Below, one piece after another: positions 1-5,874 of a stretch of 22,093 bases of DNA. Positions within the stretch are counted from its first letter, which is position 1. Each line of letters starts with the position of its first letter. Below the pieces are notes generated by a model. It searched no databases. It was not told the DNA's origin and saw nothing but the letters and a program-made list of their open reading frames with translations. Source of the DNA: a virus; IMG/VR virus record IMGVR_UViG_3300047319_000987, positions 1-22,093 of that record. The stretch is one strand, 5' to 3'. Position numbers and translations under genes: made by a program.

Positions 1-1
1 A

Positions 2-190
2 CAGTTCCAATTCAAACTGTTAGATTCCTTCCAGAAACGTAAACCTATTAAGATTGATAGTTTATTTACTTTCTTTGTTAATAAAAATAAGTACTCCCCT
101 ACTCAAGTAACTAACTTCTTTAAATCTATAGATATTGATCTTTATAGTCCAATAATCTATGGTAAGCCTAAGAAGTTTACATTGGAATAA
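2..190 (+). CDS. 3' end of an unidentified gene (partial)
   Basis: The window opens inside this reading frame, so only the last 62 codons are seen before TAA at 188-190. The visible tail is basic and hydrophobic, with a central IDSLFTFFVNK stretch and the ending GKPKKFTLE. I do not recognise a family from this fragment. The next gene starts one base after the stop, so it very likely belongs to the same transcription unit as the nuclease and primase downstream, which suggests a DNA-metabolism role. That is inference from context only. The frame is open from the first base of the window and uses the same AT-rich codons as its neighbours, which supports it being real. Confidence 0.6.
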   Translation, partial: QFQFKLLDSFQKRKPIKIDSLFTFFVNKNKYSPTQVTNFFKSIDIDLYSPIIYGKPKKFTLE

Positions 191-191
191 G

Positions 192-1019
192 ATGGTGTTT
201 ATAAATTCATTGTCTAACTCAAAAGAAGATACTTTTGATCAGTGTAAATTTAAGTATCTCGCCAAGTATGTAGATCATATTGATCCTACCACAGAAGTTA
301 ATGATGGTAAGATGGTCTTCGGTAATTTTATACACAGGATCTTTGAATTAGGATATAAAGCCACAACCTTTAAAGAACTACATGATATTGCCGATAGCAT
401 CAGAAGTACTTACAAGTTTGATAGATCTTTAGAACCTAAGATTGAAGTTTGTTTTAAGAACTTCTTAGCTTTCTCTGCTGGATTACCTAAAGATAACCAA
501 CCTCTCCCGGAATGGTTCTATCAGATTCAATTAACAGAGGATATTATCTATCAAGGAGTTATAGACAGACTTATACTTGGTAAAGATAATGGATTACTTA
601 TCATAGACTGGAAGACTGGGGCACACGAAAAGAGCAAAGGTGATTTGTTAGACGACCCTCAGCTTTTAGGATATGCTCTAGCTGCTCACTTAAAGTTTAA
701 GGTTCCATTTAGCAAGATAACCTGTGCTCACTACTATCCAGTAACCGACCATTTTATTAATATTCGTTATAATAAAGCCCAAGTCTTAACCTTTGTAAGG
801 GAAAAGAAAGACAAGGTATGGACTATCAGAAAATTACGAAAATCTGAGTTAATGCCATGTAAGAATGAGTACTGTAATCAGTGTGAATACAAGGCCCTAT
901 GCCCTCTATTTGGCGGATCCAAGATACTCTATGAACAAGCCCTTAAGGATAAGAAAGAGTATGATCCTAATAACCGATATGGTGGCAAAACTCCAGAGTT
1001 ATTAAAATATGAATTATAG
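192..1019 (+). CDS. Cas4/RecB-type PD-(D/E)XK exonuclease with probable Fe-S cluster
   Basis: A 275-residue nuclease of the PD-(D/E)XK superfamily, close in layout to Cas4 and the AddB/RecB nuclease domain. Visible motifs are H48 in GNFIHRIFE, D125 in GVIDRL, D139 and K141 in IIDWKTG, and Q157/Y161 in DPQLLGYAL; these are the metal-binding and catalytic positions of the family. One N-terminal cysteine (C18, FDQCKFKYL) and the C-terminal set C223, C228, C231 and C237 (CX2CX5C for the last three) match the 4Fe-4S arrangement of Cas4-like enzymes. Likely role: DNA end processing in phage replication or recombination. I chose ATG 192 because it follows the upstream stop (188-190) by one base; ATG 159 would add 11 codons buried in the upstream gene. 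The stop overlaps the primase start by 11 bases, implying coupling. Confidence 0.85.
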   Translation: MVFINSLSNSKEDTFDQCKFKYLAKYVDHIDPTTEVNDGKMVFGNFIHRIFELGYKATTFKELHDIADSIRSTYKFDRSLEPKIEVCFKNFLAFSAGLPKDNQPLPEWFYQIQLTEDIIYQGVIDRLILGKDNGLLIIDWKTGAHEKSKGDLLDDPQLLGYALAAHLKFKVPFSKITCAHYYPVTDHFINIRYNKAQVLTFVREKKDKVWTIRKLRKSELMPCKNEYCNQCEYKALCPLFGGSKILYEQALKDKKEYDPNNRYGGKTPELLKYEL

Positions 1020-2064
1020 AGATTATATTAGAACCTATGTTCTAAATTTGATTCCTGGTGGTAGAGAGAGTGGGGATGAATATGTAGCACCTTCTCCATT
1101 ACAAAAAGACGATTTTAAGAGACACTTTTCCCTTAATATGGAAAGTGGTCTGTGGCAGGACTGGAAACTTGGAGAAGCAGGTAATTTATTTCATTTAGTT
1201 TCCATACTTAAAAATGTACCATATGAAACTGCGAAGCAGATGGTACTTTTTAAGTTATTTGATAAACTAGATTTTGATTTCTTTCCTAAGTCCAATAATC
1301 CAACTCCAACATCTTCAATTAAACAAATACTAGAAGAATCAAAATTAGAAGAGGTTAAACAAGATTGGATTGATAGTCCTGATGAGGTTAAGTTTAGAGC
1401 TTTAGGATTTTTAATTGAAAGAGATTTATTAGGGGGCTTTAGACAATATTATTTAGCTACAGATGGACCATTAAAGAATCGTCTAGTAATTCCTTATATT
1501 TCTGATAATAAAATATATTATTTCCAAGCTAGGAGATTATTTGATTATCATAATCCAAAGTATCTCACTCCTTCAAGTGATTGTGGAATAGATAAAAGAT
1601 CTATACTTTATCCATTTAGATCAGATGTTAGTTTTCTTGTAGTTACAGAAGGTCCAGTAGATGCTATTACTTTACAGTGTGATGAACTTAATGCAACTTG
1701 TATAATGGGATCTCATATAACTAAAGAACAAATGGACTTGTTAAAGCAGTTTAAAGGTAAACTAATAGTTGGATTTAATAATGATGATCCACGAAAGTAT
1801 CCAGGTAAAACTCCTCCAGGACTACAAGGATTACACTACTTTAGTAAGGTAGCAAGACAAAAATGCTTATCTGAATTTTACTACTGTTTTCCACCAAATC
1901 CTTATAAAGATTGGAACGATATGTGGGTTGCTGGAGAATCTTGCAACGACTATATTTTTAAAAACTATAAGAAATTTGATACTTTTGAGTGGAAAATGAA
2001 ATTAACTAATAATGGAAGTGTTAATTTTACCACCAGCGGAATTATACAAGGAACAATTATATAA
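1009..2064 (+). CDS. DnaG-like Toprim primase without zinc-finger cysteines
   Basis: A 351-residue protein with a Toprim catalytic fold. The conserved glutamate motif TEGPVDAITL is at 213-222 (E214, D218). The acidic metal site lies in FNNDDPRK (D259, D260), followed by a PG-rich turn, and NPYKDWNDMW (297-306) matches the usual end of the phage primase Toprim core. The N-terminal part (about 15-65: SPLQKDDFKRHF, GLWQDWKLGEAGNLFHLV) resembles the DnaG CHC2 zinc-binding domain in pattern, but the cysteine/histidine ligands are absent. No helicase domain follows, so this is a stand-alone primase-like protein that would synthesise RNA primers at the fork. It overlaps the nuclease gene by 11 bases and is convergent with the next gene, overlapping it by 8 bases at 2057-2064. 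A topoisomerase-like or OLD-like role is less likely given the N-terminus. Confidence 0.75.
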   Translation: MNYRDYIRTYVLNLIPGGRESGDEYVAPSPLQKDDFKRHFSLNMESGLWQDWKLGEAGNLFHLVSILKNVPYETAKQMVLFKLFDKLDFDFFPKSNNPTPTSSIKQILEESKLEEVKQDWIDSPDEVKFRALGFLIERDLLGGFRQYYLATDGPLKNRLVIPYISDNKIYYFQARRLFDYHNPKYLTPSSDCGIDKRSILYPFRSDVSFLVVTEGPVDAITLQCDELNATCIMGSHITKEQMDLLKQFKGKLIVGFNNDDPRKYPGKTPPGLQGLHYFSKVARQKCLSEFYYCFPPNPYKDWNDMWVAGESCNDYIFKNYKKFDTFEWKMKLTNNGSVNFTTSGIIQGTII

Positions 2065-2962
2065 TTAAAAATGGCATCTCTGGCGTAATTATAGATTCAG
2101 CAAAAATATCATATTTAACTTGAAGTCTATATTCTCCTCTTTGATTACCAAGACCTGCAATACCTAGAAGATTATTAGTATCAAAACTAAGAATCATAGT
2201 GTCATCGCCTGTAATATTAACCAGTGAAGAAGTGTTACCAAAAGAAGAAACAATAACCCTAGAAGAGAGATTAGGATCTGAATTGATCTTAGTAATTTGG
2301 AATTGAGGATTATTGACCACAGATTCCTTAAAGAGGTTTTTAATTGAATCATCAATGTTTCTATTCTCCACAAAGATATCTGTTAGTACTTTAAGATCAA
2401 CTCTAGAACCTAGATATATTTTTTGTGTAACCAATCTATTAGATGGTTTTATTTGTAACTGTTCTACTACTGCTTTAAATGTGTCGTCATGTAAATTTAC
2501 ATAATTTACAATTATACTTGGTCTTCCGCCTTGAACCTGAATTATAGTCCAGATATCTACGTATTGCCCAATACCAGAACATCCATTAGGGATAGTATGG
2601 CCGTTCCAAACTCCTGATAGGTTTAAAGTACCATCTAGTACTACGGCATACTGTCCCTGGCCTAATTTATAAATTCCGCTTGCTCCTGTGCCAGGAACAT
2701 AATTAGATACATTAAAAGATATATCCGAGGTATTTAATGAAGCATTAGCAAAGTTCATTAAGGGAGTAGCAGTAGGAAGATTACTAGCGTCTAAGATAGT
2801 GGATAGTTCAAGACTATTTCTAAGATAAACCGATACTGCACTTATCTGATAAGGATCAACGTAATTGGCATTATTTAAGAAAAAGGTTCTTAATGCTACT
2901 TTAGCTAAAACCGAAGGGTGAGCTATCCTATCTACACAATTAGTATTATTAACTAGTACCAT
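2057..2962 (-). CDS. Unidentified protein, probable virion/baseplate-region protein
   Basis: A 301-residue protein of no family I recognise. It is rich in Asn, Ser, Val and Ile with alternating beta-type stretches, and has no signal peptide or transmembrane helix; this composition is typical of phage structural proteins. It begins MVLVNNTNCVDRIAHPS and ends with a beta-rich stretch around YRLQVKYDIF. A clear Shine-Dalgarno (AGAGGA) lies 6 bases upstream of the ATG, with TATAATA just before it (2979-2973). It is the gene immediately downstream of the gp26-type baseplate gene on the same strand, so a tail or baseplate role is likely. Its last 8 bases overlap the convergent primase gene and no terminator separates the two. 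Function is inferred from context only. Confidence 0.7.
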   Translation of the reverse strand: MVLVNNTNCVDRIAHPSVLAKVALRTFFLNNANYVDPYQISAVSVYLRNSLELSTILDASNLPTATPLMNFANASLNTSDISFNVSNYVPGTGASGIYKLGQGQYAVVLDGTLNLSGVWNGHTIPNGCSGIGQYVDIWTIIQVQGGRPSIIVNYVNLHDDTFKAVVEQLQIKPSNRLVTQKIYLGSRVDLKVLTDIFVENRNIDDSIKNLFKESVVNNPQFQITKINSDPNLSSRVIVSSFGNTSSLVNITGDDTMILSFDTNNLLGIAGLGNQRGEYRLQVKYDIFAESIITPEMPFLII

Positions 2963-3013
2963 TAAAATCCTCTATTATATTTAGATTAAATTTAATAAGA
3001 ATGATTTAATTTC

Positions 3014-3190
3014 TTACTTTTCGTTCTGCTTTTCTAGTTCCTCAGTAAAATAACGAAGAAAGGTTAACCTTTCAGTTCTAGTTAAAAGAAGAGAATCAGA
3101 ATAGGTAAATCCTAGATGTTTAACCAAGATATAAATTTCCTTTAATAGAGCTTCCTGGTCTAAGTATTCTATTAAGTCTCTGATAAAAAA
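3014..3190 (-). CDS. -1 frame C-terminal extension of the gp26-type gene (probable frameshift product)
   Basis: This -1 frame is open from just after a TGA (3193-3191) to TAA at 3016-3014 and encodes FFIRDLIEYLDQ then about 46 more residues. It is a highly helical, charged segment with ERLTFLRYFTEELEKQ near the end. It contains no ATG; the only alternative start is a TTG about 37 codons from the end without an obvious ribosome-binding site. The most economical expression route is a -1 ribosomal shift on T TTT TTA (3190-3184), which joins gp26-type residues 1-239 to a phenylalanine and then 56 codons, giving a 296-residue protein. The LxxTRxERxxFL pattern reads like a natural continuation of the baseplate-chaperone sequence rather than random translation. 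A broken gene, or a sequencing slip in the T6 run, is the main alternative. Confidence 0.7.
   Translation of the reverse strand, partial: FFIRDLIEYLDQEALLKEIYILVKHLGFTYSDSLLLTRTERLTFLRYFTEELEKQNEK
3142..3190 (-). promoter_or_regulatory. 26: Candidate programmed -1 ribosomal frameshift signal
   Basis: Read on the - strand, a perfect X XXY YYZ heptamer T TTT TTA occupies 3190-3184 in the correct phase (gaT TTT TTA). After an 8-base spacer (3183-3176), TTAATAGA (3175-3168) can pair perfectly with TCTATTAA (3149-3142) across an 18-base loop. Three further pairs (CTT/AAG) are possible inside the loop. The zero-frame stop TAA (3174-3172) lies in the stem, as in many frameshift cassettes. Heptamer, spacer length and stem all match the standard bacterial -1 design. 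The folding was done by eye; no energy was computed. Confidence 0.7.
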
Positions 3191-3903
3191 TCAGAGGTCA
3201 ATGGGAGGGCAATTATATTCTTAATTTGGCATTTATCACATTCAAAGGCCACGGTAGTTTGAATTCCATACTTAGTCCCTAGAATATGCTTTAAAATCAC
3301 ATTTGTATCCCCAGACTTTATTTTATCCAAGAACTTAGTAATTATAGTTTGATCAGTATGTTTATCAACCTTACTTACAAATCTCCATAAGTGGGTTAAA
3401 ACAGCTTTTTGATCAATAATAAATAATTCGTCTCTAACCTTTGGAAGTCTAACTAAAACCTTCTTTTTACATAAAGGTAATTCTAATTCCATAGGATCTG
3501 TATAATCGTCGGGAAATGGAACTACTGGAAGCTGTGAAAGTACTACAGTTAAATCATTTATAGTATTACAAGACTTACATGGAACTGGAGCCTTTAGAGT
3601 ATCTCCACTAGAGATCTGTCTTAACTTAATAAGTATGAATAATTTGTCTAATAGTAAAAGATCATTGATATCAATGTTTGGAACTACTCTAGTCATCAAA
3701 GCATTGATCGGGTCAGCTATGCCCTTCTTAGCTGAAATAACTGCTAACTCATCTCCTAATCGAATAGGTTTAATAACGATTGGACCTTTGTACCCATAGA
3801 ACTTACTTTTAGAGGGTAATTCTATTTGAACCGTTACTTCTGAGGGTTCTCCTAGTAATTCATCAACGATTTCGTCCTTCGATTTATTCTGTTTTTCTTC
3901 CAT
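3172..3903 (-). CDS. 26: T4 gp26-type baseplate hub/assembly protein (zero-frame product)
   Basis: A 243-residue protein of the T4 baseplate family that includes gp26, involved in assembling the central hub of the tail baseplate. Diagnostic features are the N-terminal IELPSKSKFY (28-36; the family typically has LPS/T-K-G-x-FY) and two CxxC pairs, C109/C112 and C222/C225. The second pair sits in VAFECDKCQ and is followed by IALPLTSDF, the usual C-terminal signature; the four cysteines probably bind zinc. The zero frame ends SDFLSET, whereas the -1 frame gives SDFF and a long helical extension (see the frameshift entries). ATG 3903 has only a distant AGGA about 14 bases upstream. It is divergent from the helicase gene across 30 bases. 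Family assignment is good; whether it is a structural subunit or a chaperone is unsettled. Confidence 0.75.
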   Translation of the reverse strand: MEEKQNKSKDEIVDELLGEPSEVTVQIELPSKSKFYGYKGPIVIKPIRLGDELAVISAKKGIADPINALMTRVVPNIDINDLLLLDKLFILIKLRQISSGDTLKAPVPCKSCNTINDLTVVLSQLPVVPFPDDYTDPMELELPLCKKKVLVRLPKVRDELFIIDQKAVLTHLWRFVSKVDKHTDQTIITKFLDKIKSGDTNVILKHILGTKYGIQTTVAFECDKCQIKNIIALPLTSDFLSET

Positions 3904-3933
3904 AAAATTTTAATTTTCCTGTATTATTATACT
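3904..3933. promoter_or_regulatory. Divergent promoter region between gp26-type and helicase genes
   Basis: Only 30 bases separate two divergent start codons. They hold a TATTATA/TATAATA element at 3925-3931 readable on both strands. It ends 2 bases before the helicase ATG and starts 21 bases before the baseplate ATG. The helicase start has no Shine-Dalgarno here, so its message would be very short-leadered or leaderless if this element is its -10 box, unless transcription enters from elsewhere. Similar elements recur at 15867-15875 and 21317-21325. Confidence 0.35.
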
Positions 3934-5316
3934 ATGAGAATAGAAGTAGGCATATTAAAGTCTAAAATAATCACTGATAACCCAAAGCTTTTATCTCAAT
4001 TGATAGAATTATATACCTTTGCTGTGCCAGGAGCCTATTTTAGCCCCGCTGCTAAAAGAGGTCATTGGGACGGTAAGAAGAAGTTTATAACTCCAACAGG
4101 CACATTTCGTAGTGGATTATTAAATAATATAGTTAGAAATTTAAATAAAATAGGATGCAAACCAGATATTAAGTTTAATTATCTTAACACTTCTATTAAT
4201 GATTGTATTCCTTTAATTAAAAATTTAGAGTATAGAGATTATCAAAAAAAGATAATTAAGGATGCTTTAGGAAAACAAAGGGTTATAGTTAAATCTCCCA
4301 CTGGATCTGGAAAGTCTCTTATTATAGCAGGAATTATTAAAACTCTCGAACCTATTAAAGGAGTTCTATTAGTTAATGCTGTACAACTTGCAACTCAACT
4401 TTATGAGTTTTTTACTAAAGACTGTAAGTTAAATAATATAGGAATTTGCTTTGGAGGTAATTATATTTATGGAAATATAATGATCTGTACTGTACAAAGT
4501 ATAGAAAAAATCTTAAGCACCCATTTAGAGGAGTCTGAGATACTAATAGTAGATGAGGTCCATGAGTTTGCTAACGGAGATGTTACTTTAGCAGCTATTA
4601 ACAGTTTTCCTAGTGCTAACTACAGATTTGGGTTTACTGCTACTGTCCCTAAAGATAAAATTGCTATTCATAATTTAGAGGGAGCCTTTGGAGAAGTGCT
4701 AGAATTAGTAGATGTTCAAGATCTTATAGAAGATAAGTTCTTAGCCAAACCAACTATTAATATACTTCCAATAGAATATGAAAAAGAGGATTATCTATCT
4801 TATAGAGAAATATACAGTAAATTTATAATTAATAATAACTTTAGAAATAATAAGATAAGAGAATTAGTAGATAATATATCAAAAGAAAATAATAAGGCTA
4901 AAATATTAATCTTAGTGCAAAATATAGAACATGGAAAACAACTCGAAACAAAAATTGAAGGTTCTAGATTCATTCAGGGATCCGACAATATTAGCGTTCG
5001 CTACGGAGCTATCAGATTTTTCACAGAAAGTACAAGACCAAGTACGCTTATCTCTACAAGAATCCTTCAAACAGGAATTAGCATTGACTCCATCACTCAC
5101 TACATCAATGCTAGAGGACTCCTCTCAGATATCGCTACTATCCAAGCTCTGGGAAGATCACTACGAACCACGTCTGAGAAATGCGAAGTACACGTATACG
5201 ACTTCCTCGACTCCATCCGGTACCTCTCGCAGCATTCAAATAGACGTATAAAAGCTTATAAAAAAGAAGGTCATACAGTAAATATATTACCAAAGGTAAC
5301 TTATGTTGAAAACTAA
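3934..5316 (+). CDS. uvsW: UvsW-like SF2 DNA helicase
   Basis: A 460-residue superfamily 2 helicase of the T4 UvsW type, which remodels forks and recombination intermediates and unwinds R-loops. The N-terminal domain carries AKRGHWDGKKKF (40-51) and a GTFRSGLL turn, typical of UvsW. Helicase motifs in order: RDYQ (Q-like motif, 101-104), Walker A SPTGSGKS (121-128, K127), DEVH box (207-210), motif III TAT (235-237), motif V ILQTGISID (377-385) and motif VI QALGRSLR (404-411, R408 and R411). Length is close to UvsW with its small partner encoded separately. Codon 333 onward to about 440 shows an abrupt rise in C-ending codons and G+C. Its last 14 bases overlap the next gene. No Shine-Dalgarno precedes the ATG. 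Confidence 0.9.
   Translation: MRIEVGILKSKIITDNPKLLSQLIELYTFAVPGAYFSPAAKRGHWDGKKKFITPTGTFRSGLLNNIVRNLNKIGCKPDIKFNYLNTSINDCIPLIKNLEYRDYQKKIIKDALGKQRVIVKSPTGSGKSLIIAGIIKTLEPIKGVLLVNAVQLATQLYEFFTKDCKLNNIGICFGGNYIYGNIMICTVQSIEKILSTHLEESEILIVDEVHEFANGDVTLAAINSFPSANYRFGFTATVPKDKIAIHNLEGAFGEVLELVDVQDLIEDKFLAKPTINILPIEYEKEDYLSYREIYSKFIINNNFRNNKIRELVDNISKENNKAKILILVQNIEHGKQLETKIEGSRFIQGSDNISVRYGAIRFFTESTRPSTLISTRILQTGISIDSITHYINARGLLSDIATIQALGRSLRTTSEKCEVHVYDFLDSIRYLSQHSNRRIKAYKKEGHTVNILPKVTYVEN
4931..5251 (+). CDS. Possible overprinted ORF inside the helicase gene (uncertain)
   Basis: A 106-codon ORF from ATG in the +1 frame of the helicase gene, encoding a Ser/Thr/Gln-rich protein with a helical start (MENNSKQKLKVL) and a Ser/Thr-rich end (TTSSTPSGTSRS). 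It lies almost exactly within a composition island: by hand count about 44% G+C over 4981-5250, against roughly 13-25% in adjoining 60-base blocks. In the helicase frame this segment prefers ATC, CTC, TAC, GAC and TCC instead of ATA, TTA, TAT, GAT and TCT, which happens to remove stops from the +1 frame. No good ribosome-binding site precedes it. A recombined or imported segment explains the island just as well and would keep frames open by chance, so this is a candidate only. Confidence 0.3.
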   Translation: MENNSKQKLKVLDSFRDPTILAFATELSDFSQKVQDQVRLSLQESFKQELALTPSLTTSMLEDSSQISLLSKLWEDHYEPRLRNAKYTYTTSSTPSGTSRSIQIDV

Positions 5317-5533
5317 AGAAGAAATGAATAAAGAACTAGGTAAAATAGCTGAACGGGATAAATTAAAAATAGAATCAGTTATTATTATTTTACAAGAAAT
5401 TAGTAAAAACGAAGAATTAAGTGAAGAAGCAATTAATAAATTATCTGATTCTGCTCAATTACTAGGAAGTCTATCTATGGATTATTTAAAGAGATTTATT
5501 CGTATAATTAAACAAAATCATATGATTGATTAA
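5303..5533 (+). CDS. Small helical protein in UvsW.1 position
   Basis: A 76-residue, charged and almost entirely helical protein (EEMNKELGKIAERDKL, IESVIIILQEIS, YLKRFIRIIKQNH). It starts inside the last codons of the helicase gene, with AAAGGT 5 bases upstream of the ATG, so it is translationally coupled to the helicase. In T4, a 76-residue protein, UvsW.1, is encoded directly after uvsW and is a small helical bundle linked to UvsW. Matching position, length and predicted helicity make this a plausible counterpart, but I cannot confirm homology from residues alone. Its stop shares the sequence TTAA with the convergent gene's stop (5530-5533). Confidence 0.6.
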   Translation: MLKTKEEMNKELGKIAERDKLKIESVIIILQEISKNEELSEEAINKLSDSAQLLGSLSMDYLKRFIRIIKQNHMID

Positions 5534-5874
5534 GAATTTAATTTAGTAATAAAATACATTACTGAAGTTATAAATCCTAATACTCCAAATATTATTGAAA
5601 CTGATATAGTCCATTTACCTTCTTTAGACAAAGTTAATTTTTCTATACTTTCAATAATATTATCTAGTTTAGCCTCTATAACTGAAACCCTACTTAATAA
5701 AGAAGGAGTTCCATTTCCTTCTTTTAGTATTTTAGCTATATCAGTAATATCTTCATTAGCCTTTTCTATGCCAGCCTGACAAAAAGATATATCTCTTCCA
5801 TTAAGACTACTTCTCTCTGATAGTCCGTTCATTTTTTCACTTAACGCATTTATAGATTCCCAGATTTTATCCAT
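5530..5874 (-). CDS. Coiled-coil protein with C-terminal membrane anchor (XhlA/holin-like?)
   Basis: A 114-residue protein with a heptad-rich N-terminal region (MDKIWESINALSEKMNGL; later VIEAKLDNIIESIEKL, 65-80) and a single hydrophobic helix at 89-109 (TISVSIIFGVLGFITSVMYF) followed by KLNS. This layout of a coiled coil then one C-terminal transmembrane helix resembles the phage XhlA family, small membrane proteins often encoded near lysis or tail-fibre genes. A strong ribosome-binding site (AAGGAAG) lies about 8 bases upstream, inside the fibre gene's end; the fibre stop and this start overlap by one base (TAATG). It is the last gene of the late operon. A holin-associated role is inferred; a membrane-tethered accessory protein is an alternative. 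Confidence 0.6.
   Translation of the reverse strand: MDKIWESINALSEKMNGLSERSSLNGRDISFCQAGIEKANEDITDIAKILKEGNGTPSLLSRVSVIEAKLDNIIESIEKLTLSKEGKWTISVSIIFGVLGFITSVMYFITKLNS

Noticed and set aside
159-191. Upstream ATG extending the nuclease by 11 residues
   Set aside because: It lies inside the preceding gene, whose stop is at 188-190. ATG 192 follows that stop directly and gives the natural N-terminus before the conserved cysteine motif.
3178-3196. Inverted repeat read as an intrinsic terminator of the gp26-type gene
   Set aside because: It lies within coding sequence, the T-run is in the loop rather than after the stem, and the -1 frame continues through it.
4912-5100. Open - strand frame of 62 codons opposite the helicase gene
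   Set aside because: It is cysteine-rich, has no ribosome-binding site and is explained by the raised G+C of this segment; the helicase frame is clearly coding.
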